Assembly: GCF_039680535.1 (NCBI RefSeq)
Contig: NZ_JBDKSS010000017.1
Coordinates: forward strand, 1 to 64,000
Direction: 5' to 3'
Source: Parvibaculum sp039680535
GTDB lineage: Bacteria; Pseudomonadota; Alphaproteobacteria; Parvibaculales; Parvibaculaceae
Length of the DNA stretch: 64,000 nucleotides
Part shown: in pieces, positions 34,487-43,021 of the stretch
Layout of the letters: every line of letters starts with the position of its first letter
Numbering within the stretch: the first letter of the stretch is position 1
Program-made: the position numbers and the translations under genes
Notes under the pieces: generated by a model
The model's input: the letters and a program-made list of their open reading frames with translations, nothing else
Told to the model about the DNA's origin: nothing
Databases searched by the model: none

Positions 34487-35617
34487 GTGACGGAGAGCGC
34501 CGAAGTCGAATGCGTGGTGGTGGGCGCGGGCGCCGTGGGGCTCGCGGTCGCGCGGGCGCTGGCGCGGGCTGGCCGCGAGGTCGTGGTGCTGGAGCGCGCC
34601 GGGGCCATCGGCACCGGGATTTCGGCGCGGAACAGCGAAGTCATTCACGGCGGCATCTACTATCCGGGGGGAAGCCTGAAGGCGCGGCTCTGCGTCGAGG
34701 GGCGGCGGATGCTTTACACCTATCTCGACCGGCACGGCCTGCCCCATCGCCGTTGCGGCAAACTCATCGTGGCGAATGATGCGGCCCAGGAGGCGGAGCT
34801 GACGCGGCTGGCCGAGCGGGGCCGCGCGAACGGCGTCGAGGGCCTGACCTTCCTTACCAGCGCGGAAGCCCGCGCACTGGAACCGGCGCTCCGCTGCACC
34901 TCCGCCCTCTCCTCACCCGAAACCGGCATTCTCGACGCGCATGGGTTCATGCTGAGCCTTCAGGGCGAGATCGAGGATGCGGGCGGCGCGATTGCGCTGG
35001 GAAGTCCGCTCATCCGGGCGGAGGCGAGCGGCCGGGGCTTCGCGCTGCATGTGGGCGGCGCGGCGCCGATGCGGCTCAACGCGCGGGTGCTCGTCAACAG
35101 CGCCGGGCTTTCGGCCCCTGCCGTGGCGGCGCGGACCGAGGGGCTCGCGCCTGAGCATGTGCCGCAGGCGCATTATGCCAAGGGCAATTATTTCTCGCTG
35201 ACGGGCGCCGCGCCCTTTTCGCGGCTCATCTATCCGATACCCGAGGCGGCGGGGCTCGGCGTGCATCTGACGCTCGACCTTGGCGGGCAGGCGCGGTTCG
35301 GCCCCGATGTCGAATGGATCGATCCGCTGTCTACGGACGAAATAGACTATGCCGTCGATGCGCGGCGGGGCGATGGATTCTATGCGGCGATCCGCTCTTA
35401 TTGGCCTGCCCTGCCCGATGGCGCGCTTCAACCGGCCTATGCGGGCGTGCGGCCGAAGCTCGGCGGGCCGGCGGCGGCGAGCGACTTCGTGATCTCGGGG
35501 CCGGAGGCGCATGGGCTCGCCGGGCTCGTCAACCTCTTCGGCATCGAAAGCCCGGGCCTCACCGCCTCTCTCGCCATCGCGGATGAAGTGGCCGCGCGTC
35601 TCTCGGAGGCCGCATGA
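34487..35617 (+). CDS. FAD-dependent oxidoreductase, LhgO/DAO family
   Basis: A 376-residue flavoprotein. The N-terminal FAD motif VVVGAGAVGLAVARALARAG is followed by ISARNSEVIHGGIYYPGGSL, the hallmark of L-2-hydroxyglutarate oxidase-like enzymes, and the C-terminus has GLVNLFGIESPGLTASLAIA. It probably oxidises a 2-hydroxy acid such as L-2-hydroxyglutarate; substrate is inferred from family. It begins with GTG and its stop overlaps the ATG of the ClC gene, so the two are coupled. Confidence 0.87.
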   Translation: MTESAEVECVVVGAGAVGLAVARALARAGREVVVLERAGAIGTGISARNSEVIHGGIYYPGGSLKARLCVEGRRMLYTYLDRHGLPHRRCGKLIVANDAAQEAELTRLAERGRANGVEGLTFLTSAEARALEPALRCTSALSSPETGILDAHGFMLSLQGEIEDAGGAIALGSPLIRAEASGRGFALHVGGAAPMRLNARVLVNSAGLSAPAVAARTEGLAPEHVPQAHYAKGNYFSLTGAAPFSRLIYPIPEAAGLGVHLTLDLGGQARFGPDVEWIDPLSTDEIDYAVDARRGDGFYAAIRSYWPALPDGALQPAYAGVRPKLGGPAAASDFVISGPEAHGLAGLVNLFGIESPGLTASLAIADEVAARLSEAA

Positions 35618-37440
35618 GCGCCTTCGCCGCACGCGCCGCGCAGATCGGACGCCGCCTCGCCCGCGCAGCGCTTTACCGCTATGCCGCATTCCGGCGCGAT
35701 CTCCGCAGCCATGAGGGCTGGCTGATCCTGCTTTGCGCGCCGCTCGGCGCGGCGGTCGGCGTCGGCGTCTTCGCGGTGCGCGAAATGGTCTATGCGCTGC
35801 ACGCGTTCAACTTCGGCTTTGCGACGGGAAGCTATCTCTCCGCGCAGACGCATATCGACATGATGCGGCTTGTGGCCGTGCCTGCCGGGGTCGGCCTCGC
35901 CTTCGGCCTGCTCGCCTACTGGATCAGGCGGCGGCGCTCCGCCGACATCACCGACCCGGTGGAGGCGAACGCGCTGTTCGGCGGGCGCATGTCGATGCCG
36001 GATTCGATCCGCCTCACCGTGGCGACGATGCTTTCCAACGCGGCGGGCGCGTCGGTCGGCATGGAAGCCGGATACACGCAGATGGGCGCGGCGCTCTTTT
36101 CATGGATCGGGCATTATTTCCGCCTGCGCCGCGACGATGCGCGCATCTTCGTGACGGCGGGCGCAGGCGCAGCCATCGCGTCTGCCTTCAACGCGCCGCT
36201 GGCGGGCGCCTTTTACGGCTTCGAACTCGTGCTCGGAAACTATGCGCCCCGCGCGCTCGCCCCCGTTGCCATCGCCTCGCTGGCGGGCACGCTCGTCGTC
36301 CGCATTCTCGGCGGCGAGGAGCCGCTTTTCGCGGTGGCGACGAACTTCCAGTTCGTGCCGATCTACTACGTGCTCTTCGCCATCATCGGCGTGGGCGCGG
36401 CGGGCTTCGCCATCCTCACCATGCGCGCGGTGACATGGGCGGACTATCTGCTCAGATGGGCGCCGATCTGGGCGCGGCCCGCGCTTGGCGGCGCGATGCT
36501 GACGGCGCTGGCGCTTTTCTCGCCGCAGGTGCTGGGTTCGGGCCATGGCGCGATCCAGTATCAGCTCGAACATGACCGCAGCTTCATCGCGATCGCCGCG
36601 CTGCTTCTCGGCAAGCTCGCCGCTTCGGCGCTGTCGCTCGGCGCGGGCTTTCGCGGCGGCATGTTTTCATCCTCGCTCTTTCTCGGCGTGCTGTTCGGCG
36701 GCGCCTGCGTCTCGGCGATGAGCCTCGTCGCGCCCGGGCTCGCGGATCAGGACATCGCCTTCATGCTGGTCGGCATGGGCGCCGTGGGTGCGGCGATCAT
36801 CGGCGCCCCTGTGACGATGGTGCTGCTCGTCCTCGAAGGCACGGGCGACTTCCCGATCACCATGGGCGTACTCGTCGCGGTCGTCACCGCGTCGACCATC
36901 GTGCGTCTCACCTTCGGCTATTCCTTCTCGACCTGGCGCTTCCATCTGCGCGGCATGCCGATCAAGAGCGCGGAGGATGTGGGTTGGATCGCGGACCTGA
37001 CCGTTGGAAGGCTGATGCGCGCCGACCCGCGCACCGTGCCTGTGAACATGCCGCTGATGACCTTGCGCAAGACAGTACCACTCGGCACGGCGACGCGCGT
37101 CTTCGCGGTGGACGATCAGGGGCGCTATCGCGGCATGGTGGAATTGGCGACGGCTCACGACCCCGATCTCATCGACGCGGCGGCAGGCCTCGTCGCCGGC
37201 GATCTCGTCGAGGGCCGCGGCTTCTATCTGCTGCGGAACGAAAACCTGCGCGTGGCGATGAAGCGCTTCGAAACTTCGGAACTCGAAACGCTGCCCGTGC
37301 TCGACAGCAGCGACGACCGCCGCGTCGTCGGCTATCTTACCGAAGCCTATGCGCTGCGCCGCTACGCCGTGGAACTCGAACGCCAGCGCGGCGGCACCGC
37401 GACAGAGGTCTTCCCGCTCGCGCCGACGAAGAATGTTTGA
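35614..37440 (+). CDS. ClC-family chloride channel/transporter with CBS-like C-terminus
   Basis: A 608-residue ClC protein with about ten TM segments (residues 35-450) and a cytoplasmic C-terminal part (about 465-600) resembling a CBS pair. The gating-glutamate motif, normally GREGP, reads VGMEAGYTQMGAAL: the Glu is kept but flanking Arg and Pro are lost. The GxFxP-like motif reads GFRGGMFSSSLFLGVLFGG, without Pro. These changes suggest altered ion selectivity or coupling. Retained glutamate suggests an exchanger rather than channel (inference). The ATG overlaps the stop of the LhgO-like gene. Confidence 0.88.
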   Translation: MSAFAARAAQIGRRLARAALYRYAAFRRDLRSHEGWLILLCAPLGAAVGVGVFAVREMVYALHAFNFGFATGSYLSAQTHIDMMRLVAVPAGVGLAFGLLAYWIRRRRSADITDPVEANALFGGRMSMPDSIRLTVATMLSNAAGASVGMEAGYTQMGAALFSWIGHYFRLRRDDARIFVTAGAGAAIASAFNAPLAGAFYGFELVLGNYAPRALAPVAIASLAGTLVVRILGGEEPLFAVATNFQFVPIYYVLFAIIGVGAAGFAILTMRAVTWADYLLRWAPIWARPALGGAMLTALALFSPQVLGSGHGAIQYQLEHDRSFIAIAALLLGKLAASALSLGAGFRGGMFSSSLFLGVLFGGACVSAMSLVAPGLADQDIAFMLVGMGAVGAAIIGAPVTMVLLVLEGTGDFPITMGVLVAVVTASTIVRLTFGYSFSTWRFHLRGMPIKSAEDVGWIADLTVGRLMRADPRTVPVNMPLMTLRKTVPLGTATRVFAVDDQGRYRGMVELATAHDPDLIDAAAGLVAGDLVEGRGFYLLRNENLRVAMKRFETSELETLPVLDSSDDRRVVGYLTEAYALRRYAVELERQRGGTATEVFPLAPTKNV

Positions 37441-37467
37441 TGGGTGCTTCGGGCGCACGCGCCGCGA

Positions 37468-38784
37468 TCACGCGTCGCTGCCGACGATCCCCAGAATATC
37501 CTCCTCCAGCGCCCAGAAGCGGTCCTGGCCCCAATGGGCGGGCATGTCGTTGACGCGGAAGGTGGGCGCCCCCCAGAGGCCGGCGGCGAAGAGAGCCTTG
37601 CGGTTTTCTTCCGCGATGGGACGCCAGCTTTCGTCGGCGAGTGCGGCCCTGACGGCCGCTTCATCGAGGCCGGCGCGGCGGGCGACGTCGTAGAGGCCCT
37701 CGTCAGAGGCGAGGTCGATACCGTCGGCAAAGGCGGCGCGCTGGCCAAGCTCTGCGAAGGCTTCGCCGCGTCCGAGGCCGATCGCGCGATGGAGGACGGC
37801 AAGCGCGCGCTCCGCGCCCGCACCGACGGGATCGACAACCGTACCGAAGGGAATGCCCGCCTTCTCCGCCTCGCGCTTCGTGTCGAGCATGATGTACATG
37901 CGCTTGACGCGCGGCACGGGCAGACCGCGCATGACCATGGGCAGGATGAAGCGCAGGCGCAGCTCGGCGCCGTAGTGGTCCGCAAGCTGCTTCATGCGCG
38001 GAAATGAAATCCACGAATAAGGACTGCGGAAGGAAAACCAGTAGTCGATGACGAGGCGCGGGCCGCCTTTGGAATAGTTCGCAAGACGCAGATCGCGGCG
38101 GGGCGCGATCTGGCGCGCGCCCTTCGGCATTCTGTCGAGGCCCGCCTCGGCAAGCCGTTCTTCCAGATGGCAGAGGCGATCGATGCCCCAGTACCATTCG
38201 CCTTCGAAATGGAACATGCCGCCGAGATAATGGCCGAGACGCTTTCGTAGCGCGTCGCCTTCGGCAAGGCGCTGTGAGACGGCGTCCGGCGTCGACGCGC
38301 CATGCCTCGCCGCGAGGTCGTGCAGCGCGGCGGCATCGCCTGCGAGGAGCGCATGGCCGGCAATCGGCGCAAGCTCGACGAACATGCCCTTCGCGATCAA
38401 GGCAAGCAGCACGCTGTTGCAGAGCGCGACAAGCTCCGCATCCGGCGCGGAGGCGTCTGCGGGAAATTCGTAGCCATATTCAGCAGCGAGGCGCACTGCG
38501 TCCCTGAGCGCATAGGCTCGCAGCATGGCGCGCTCGGGCGCAGCGGAATCCTCTGGCGGAGAGACGAGCATCGGTACCAGATCCAGGGCGTAGCGATCCG
38601 CGATGGCGCGAAGCGATTGCGCGGCGACATGGCTGTAGGGATCGTCCGCCTGATGAAAATAAAGGACGGTGGGCCTCGCCCCTCTCAGCCGGCGGCGAGC
38701 CGCATGAACGGTGCGGCGCGCATCGCGCAAGGCACGGCTTGTGAGAAACGTGCTTCCGGCGCGGCTCAGGGCAGTCTTGATCAC
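37468..38784 (-). CDS. Tandem DsbA-fold protein, 2-hydroxychromene-2-carboxylate isomerase-like
   Basis: About 438 residues containing two thioredoxin-fold DsbA-like domains. The first begins TVLYFHQADDPYSHVAAQSL, the second VIDYWFSFRSPYSWISFPRM. Both have a Pro-Tyr-Ser turn rather than CxxC, as in HCCA isomerases and kappa-class glutathione transferases. The C-terminus (AGLWGAPTFRVNDMPAHWGQ then DRFWALEEDI) is typical of HCCA isomerase. A GTG at 38784 with GGAGAG just ahead fits the promoter at 38809-38837; the ATG at 38832 would sit on the -35 element, so I prefer GTG. It is divergent from the DUF1330 gene. Confidence 0.78.
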   Translation of the reverse strand: MIKTALSRAGSTFLTSRALRDARRTVHAARRRLRGARPTVLYFHQADDPYSHVAAQSLRAIADRYALDLVPMLVSPPEDSAAPERAMLRAYALRDAVRLAAEYGYEFPADASAPDAELVALCNSVLLALIAKGMFVELAPIAGHALLAGDAAALHDLAARHGASTPDAVSQRLAEGDALRKRLGHYLGGMFHFEGEWYWGIDRLCHLEERLAEAGLDRMPKGARQIAPRRDLRLANYSKGGPRLVIDYWFSFRSPYSWISFPRMKQLADHYGAELRLRFILPMVMRGLPVPRVKRMYIMLDTKREAEKAGIPFGTVVDPVGAGAERALAVLHRAIGLGRGEAFAELGQRAAFADGIDLASDEGLYDVARRAGLDEAAVRAALADESWRPIAEENRKALFAAGLWGAPTFRVNDMPAHWGQDRFWALEEDILGIVGSDA

Positions 38785-38808
38785 AGGCTCTCTCCATCCC
38801 TTGACTTC

Positions 38809-38837
38809 AAAATATATAGTGGCATTCTTCATGTCAA
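38809..38837 (-). promoter_or_regulatory. Sigma-70-type promoter of the HCCA-isomerase-like gene
   Basis: Read leftward: TTGACA (38832-38837), 17 bases, then TATTTT (38809-38814). Transcription would begin about 18 bases before the GTG start at 38784. The -35 box overlaps the palindrome at 38833-38846, an arrangement suited to repression. Confidence 0.6.
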
Positions 38838-38846
38838 TATATTGAC
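38833..38846. promoter_or_regulatory. Palindromic operator candidate GTCAATATATTGAC
   Basis: A perfect 14-base palindrome overlapping the -35 box of the leftward gene and lying 87 bases upstream of the rightward DUF1330 gene. The TetR gene of the rightward unit is the natural candidate to bind it (inference). Confidence 0.6.
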
Positions 38847-38932
38847 CTATGCCGCACCAGCCGGCCGCAGGGCACAAGCACGTTGGATCACCGGCGCATT
38901 CGTCATCGAGACCGCTTGAGAGAGGATTAGCC

Positions 38933-39352
38933 ATGAATTACGAAATCGCCGTCTATCCGAAGCGTGAAAAGCTGATGGAGCTCGCAGGCTCGCAGGACAC
39001 CGCGCCCATCGTCATGCTCAATCTGCTGAAGTTCCGCGACGTGGCCGAATACAAGGACGGACGCTCGGAGAAGATCAGCGGGCGCGAGGCCTATATGCGC
39101 TACGCCAACGAGATGGAGAAGATCGTTGTCGCCAATGGCGGTCGCTTCCTGTTCTTCGGCAATTTGAAGGATGTCGTGATCGGCAAGGTCGACGATCTCT
39201 GGGACGAGGTGGGTCTCGTCGAATATTCGTCGGCCGCGAGCTTTGCTACCCTCGTCACATCGCCCGAAGTGCTCGCCATCTCGATCCACCGCGACGCCGG
39301 CCTCGCCGGGCAGCTTCTGATCCGCTCGACGCTTCCCTTCGAACACAAATGA
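38933..39352 (+). CDS. DUF1330-type protein
   Basis: A 139-residue dimeric alpha/beta-barrel-like protein. PIVMLNLLKFRDVAEYKDGR and GREAYMRYANEMEKIVVANG followed by GRFLFFGN, then DEVGLVEYSSAASFATLVTS, are those of DUF1330. Function is not defined; it may be an isomerase-like or binding protein. AGAGGATTAG precedes the ATG; the frame is open 28 codons upstream without family similarity. It is followed closely by a small membrane protein and a TetR regulator. Confidence 0.8.
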   Translation: MNYEIAVYPKREKLMELAGSQDTAPIVMLNLLKFRDVAEYKDGRSEKISGREAYMRYANEMEKIVVANGGRFLFFGNLKDVVIGKVDDLWDEVGLVEYSSAASFATLVTSPEVLAISIHRDAGLAGQLLIRSTLPFEHK

Positions 39353-39374
39353 AGTGAGACACGGGAGGACGATC

Positions 39375-39587
39375 ATGCGCCAGCCGTCTCGCACCGCCAT
39401 TGCAGTTCTCTCGCTTCTGGGCGCCGTCAATCTCGGCGAGCTGGGACTTGGCCTCTTTCTCTTCTTCCTGTGTCGCCCCCTGCCCCATGCGGTGCCGGGG
39501 CAATATGGCGCGGTCCTTTCTTTCGTCGCGGTCGGCCTAATAGCCGCCTGGGAGTTGGCACACGGACGAGCAAATGGCGCAGGCTGA
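39375..39587 (+). CDS. Small two-TM membrane protein
   Basis: A 70-residue protein with two hydrophobic helices (AIAVLSLLGAVNLGELGLGL with FLFFL, and YGAVLSFVAVGLIAAWELAH). GGGAGGA lies before the ATG. No family recognised. It overlaps the following TetR gene by 14 bases and follows DUF1330 by 22, so the three are likely co-transcribed. Confidence 0.6.
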   Translation: MRQPSRTAIAVLSLLGAVNLGELGLGLFLFFLCRPLPHAVPGQYGAVLSFVAVGLIAAWELAHGRANGAG

Positions 39588-40194
39588 AGAGCCGATCGAC
39601 AGGGAAGACGGCCGTCGACTGCGCGGACAGGAAAGCCGCCGGCGCATTGTCGAAGCCATGCTCGAACTCGTGCGCGAGGGCAACATCTCGCCCAGCGCAG
39701 AGGATGTTTCGGCGAAGGCCGATGTGGGATTGCGTACGGTCTTCCGCCACTTCAAAGATATGGACAGTCTCTACCGCGAGATTTCAGAACTGATGTTCGC
39801 GGAGATCGAACCCACCGCCTCCGACCCCTTGCCGGAGGGCGACTGGCCGCTTCGGCTCGAAGCCATGATCGACCGCCGCATCCATGTTTTCGAGAAGATC
39901 ATGCCGTTCAAGATCGCGGCAGATATCCACAAGCATCGCTCCGCCTTCTTGCGCGAGGACGATGCGGCCTTGATGCGGATGCAGCGCTCGGCGCTGCGCG
40001 AGGCCCTGCCTGCCGACCTTCGGAACGACCGCATGTATTTCGAGACGATCGACCTGCTGATGAGCTTCGACAGTTGGCGAAGGCTGCGGAAGGATCAGAG
40101 GCTTTCAGTGGCGCAGGCGCGGAAGATGGTGCACTTTGCCGTCGGCGCCATCGCGGCAGCCGCCGGTCTTCACCCGATCAATTCATCGATATAG
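39574..40194 (+). CDS. TetR-family transcriptional regulator
   Basis: A 206-residue TetR protein. The N-terminal HTH spans about residues 19-65: RRRIVEAMLELVREGNISPS, then AEDVSAKADVGLRTVFRHFK. The ligand-binding domain follows. It overlaps the small membrane protein gene by 14 bases. It probably controls its own unit and the divergent HCCA-isomerase-like gene through the 38833-38846 palindrome (inference). It overlaps by 25 bases with the convergent HPt gene. Confidence 0.85.
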   Translation: MAQAEEPIDREDGRRLRGQESRRRIVEAMLELVREGNISPSAEDVSAKADVGLRTVFRHFKDMDSLYREISELMFAEIEPTASDPLPEGDWPLRLEAMIDRRIHVFEKIMPFKIAADIHKHRSAFLREDDAALMRMQRSALREALPADLRNDRMYFETIDLLMSFDSWRRLRKDQRLSVAQARKMVHFAVGAIAAAAGLHPINSSI

Positions 40195-40502
40195 AGATTG
40201 ACCGCCGCAATGGCCGCACGGAGGCGTTCGATCATTGCCGCCCTGCGAGCCCGATCCACCATGCGTTCCGCCTCTTCCGCGATGTCGCCCAGCGCGAAGG
40301 CGCCGAGGCCGCGCGCGGACCCCTTCAGGCTATGCGCGGCGTCGCGCCACTCCTTGTCGTCTGCCGCGTCGCCCAGCCGGTCGAGATAGAGCTGCGCCTG
40401 CGAGCGGAAAAGGCCGAGAAGCTCGGCCTCGAGGTCGCGATTGCCCAGCGTGTATTGCGCGAGGTGGTCGAGATCGAGGGCTGGCGTGGACTTCACGGTC
40501 AT
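40170..40502 (-). CDS. Histidine phosphotransfer (HPt) domain protein
   Basis: A 110-residue stand-alone HPt protein. The phospho-site helix WRDAAHSLKGSARGLGAFAL holds His57. Preceding helices fit the four-helix bundle. It would shuttle phosphate between a hybrid kinase and a response regulator; neither is encoded nearby. GGAGA precedes the ATG chosen; the frame is open 29 codons upstream. The end overlaps the convergent TetR gene by 25 bases. It is divergent from the large coiled-coil gene. Confidence 0.85.
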   Translation of the reverse strand: MTVKSTPALDLDHLAQYTLGNRDLEAELLGLFRSQAQLYLDRLGDAADDKEWRDAAHSLKGSARGLGAFALGDIAEEAERMVDRARRAAMIERLRAAIAAVNLYIDELIG

Positions 40503-40676
40503 GGGTTGTCTCCGAAAGCCGGGTCGCGGCGTCGCAAAGCCTAGCCGGGCATTTGGTAGCGAAGCGTTAATCGCGAGGACGCCGCCCACCGGGACGCGGG
40601 CGCAGGCCCTCGCCGGTTGACGGGCAGGCCGCCTTCCGACAGGTTGAAGTCAGGCTTCGCCAAGGGGCAAAAGACC

Positions 40677-42896
40677 ATGAAAATACTGGATTTGGCGCCA
40701 AGGGCGCCCGAAACCGCGGAATCTCCGGCCGGCAACGAGCCGCCGGTGAAGGCGGCCAATGAGGACTCGCCTGCGGCGGGGGCCCTTTATCGGCTGATCG
40801 CGCGGCGCCCCTCGAAGCGCATTCCGGCTGCCGCGGCGGTGGCGAGCCTTTTCTGCCTTGGCGCGACGGCGGCCTATGTCTGGGGTCTTTACGGATCGGA
40901 AGGCGTCGCCACGCTAGCGCGAAGCGAGATCGCGCTGATCGGGGGGGCGGCCGCCCTGCCCGTCATTCTGATCTGGCTGGGGGCCTATGCCATCTGGCGC
41001 GGACAGGAAATGAAGCTCATGGCCGAGGCGCTGGCGCGCACCGCCATCCGCATGACGGACCCTGCAGATCCGGCGAGCGACGAGATTGCCAGCATCTCGC
41101 AGGCCGTGCGCCGCGAACTCGACGCGATGAAGGCAGGGCTCGCCGAGGCGCTGTCCGAAACGGAGAGACTCAACGCGCTCATCGCGACGGAACTCGAGGC
41201 CATCGAGAAAGGCTCGGGCCGCGCGGAGGAGCGCACGCGGGTGATGGGTGAGCTGCTCAGCGAGCACCGTGAGGGCCTGGGCGAGCTTGTCCGCGCCATC
41301 GGCACCGAGAGCGACACGGTCGCACGGTCGATCCGCGAACAGGTGGACGCGGTGCGGGGGCTCGTCGGCAAGGCGGAAACGACGCTCGAAGAAGCGGGCA
41401 CGCGCATCGTCGCGCAGACGGAAACGCTCGCCCGCGTCAGCGAGGCGGCGCGGGCCGGCGCCGACGCCACGACCTCGATGCTCGACAGGCAGGCCTCGCG
41501 GCTGGAAGTCGTCGCCAATACGGCGCTCTCACAGGCGGACACGCTGGCGCAGCGCTACGAAACGAAGCGTCAGCTCATCGGCGAGGTGGCGGAGAAACTC
41601 GCCGTCGAGCGCGAGAAGCTCGAAGCCGTCTTCGAGGCACATCGCGACAACATGCTTGCCGCCGATCAGGCGATGAATGAGCGGACGCAGGAGATCGGCC
41701 GCGCGGCGGCAGAGCTTGCCGCACGCCTCAACGCCACGTTCGACAACGCGGCGGAGCGGGCGAAGGGGCTCGACGAGACGATCGCCGCCAATATCGAACG
41801 GGCTGTCGCCGAGATGAGCGACGCCTCGGGAACGATCAGCCGTTCGGCGGGCGCGGCGACGCGGGCCATCGGCGCAACCGTCGAGGAATTGCGGGGCGCG
41901 ACCGGCGCGCTTGGCGACGATGTGACGCGCGCCGCGGCAGAAGCCATTGCCGCCATGGTGAACCAGGTCCGCGCGGCGACCGCCACCATGATGGCCGATG
42001 TGACCAAGGCCACGTCGGCGCTTTCCACCGATATCGGGGAACGCACGGATGCGCTGCGCGTGATCGTGACCAAGGCCGTTTCAGACAGCGACCATGCCGG
42101 CGAGCGCTTCAACGCCGCGATGATCCGCCTCGGCGGCGCCGCGAAGGAAGCCGGCCGCGCGATGCAGGAAGCTTCCAGCGAACTCGACGCGCGGCTTGCG
42201 CGCATGCCCGCTGAAGCGGCGGCAAGCGCCGCATCGCTCAGCCATGTGTTGCAGGACCAGCTTTCAGCGCTCGCCTCGATCGCCGACATCGTGGCCCGCC
42301 ATGCGCGGACGCTCGACCGGACGTCACCGATGCATGGTGGGGAAGCGCCGCCTCCCCCGCCCCGTCCGGAAACCGCCTGGCCCGAGGCCTCGCGGCCGAT
42401 GGAGAATGCGCGGCCTGCCGATGCATCGCGCCGATGGGGCATTTCCGATCTGCTGGCCGCGGCCGAACGCCTGCCCGACCGGGACGCGCCGTCGAAGCCC
42501 GGCGAGGTGGCCGAGGAGTTGACCGACGCCGAGTTCCATCGCTCGTCCCTTCAGGTGATCGAAACCTTGCAGGCGCTTGCCGTCGATCTCGACCGGGCGC
42601 TTGAACAGAGCCCGCCCGCCGAACTTTGGCAGCGCTATCAGGCAGGCGAGCGCAATGTCTTCGCGCGGCGCCTCTACAACATCGCCGGCCGCCAGCTCTA
42701 TGACCGCATCGCCGTCAAATATCGTGGAGACGAGGAGTTCCGCGAGCATGTCGACAGGTTCGTGTCGCTGTTCGAGCGCCTGCTCGCTTCCGCCTCGACG
42801 CGCGACCGGGACAATATCCTCGTGGAAACCTATCTCACCTCGGACACGGGCAAGGCCTATCTGATCCTTGCGCAGGCGAGCGGCAAGCTCGCTTGA
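40677..42896 (+). CDS. Large membrane-anchored coiled-coil protein, possibly polarity-related
   Basis: A 739-residue protein. After a short cytoplasmic N-terminus come two TM helices (AAAAVASLFCLGATAAYVWG and LIGGAAALPVILIWLGAYAI). Residues about 140-560 are continuous Ala/Glu/Arg-rich coiled coil. A Pro-rich linker (GGEAPPPPPRPETAWPEA) leads to a conserved helical C-terminal domain with WQRYQAGERNVFARRLYN and EFREHVDRFVSLFERLLASA. The two-TM plus long coiled-coil design resembles Caulobacter TipN, which marks the new pole and guides flagellum placement; that link is architectural only. GGGG lies before the ATG. Confidence 0.65.
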   Translation: MKILDLAPRAPETAESPAGNEPPVKAANEDSPAAGALYRLIARRPSKRIPAAAAVASLFCLGATAAYVWGLYGSEGVATLARSEIALIGGAAALPVILIWLGAYAIWRGQEMKLMAEALARTAIRMTDPADPASDEIASISQAVRRELDAMKAGLAEALSETERLNALIATELEAIEKGSGRAEERTRVMGELLSEHREGLGELVRAIGTESDTVARSIREQVDAVRGLVGKAETTLEEAGTRIVAQTETLARVSEAARAGADATTSMLDRQASRLEVVANTALSQADTLAQRYETKRQLIGEVAEKLAVEREKLEAVFEAHRDNMLAADQAMNERTQEIGRAAAELAARLNATFDNAAERAKGLDETIAANIERAVAEMSDASGTISRSAGAATRAIGATVEELRGATGALGDDVTRAAAEAIAAMVNQVRAATATMMADVTKATSALSTDIGERTDALRVIVTKAVSDSDHAGERFNAAMIRLGGAAKEAGRAMQEASSELDARLARMPAEAAASAASLSHVLQDQLSALASIADIVARHARTLDRTSPMHGGEAPPPPPRPETAWPEASRPMENARPADASRRWGISDLLAAAERLPDRDAPSKPGEVAEELTDAEFHRSSLQVIETLQALAVDLDRALEQSPPAELWQRYQAGERNVFARRLYNIAGRQLYDRIAVKYRGDEEFREHVDRFVSLFERLLASASTRDRDNILVETYLTSDTGKAYLILAQASGKLA

Positions 42897-42909
42897 AAGG
42901 CACGATCCC

Positions 42910-43007
42910 CCTTCGAGACGCGGACCTTCGGTCCGCTCCTCAGGGTGAGGGTTGAGTCAGAAAATGTTCCTCATCCGGAGGAGGCTGCAACGCAGCCGTC
43001 TCGAAGG
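42910..43007. repeat. Intergenic inverted-repeat element
   Basis: The stretch opens CCTTCGAGACG and ends CGTCTCGAAGG, with internal hairpins (CGGACC...GGTCCG and GGCTGC...GCAGCC). It resembles the abundant short palindromic intergenic repeats of Hyphomicrobiales and is a different family from the 32-34 kb REPs. It fills the gap between the coiled-coil gene and the convergent lipoprotein gene. Confidence 0.6.
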
Positions 43008-43021
43008 ATGACGCCACGAGC

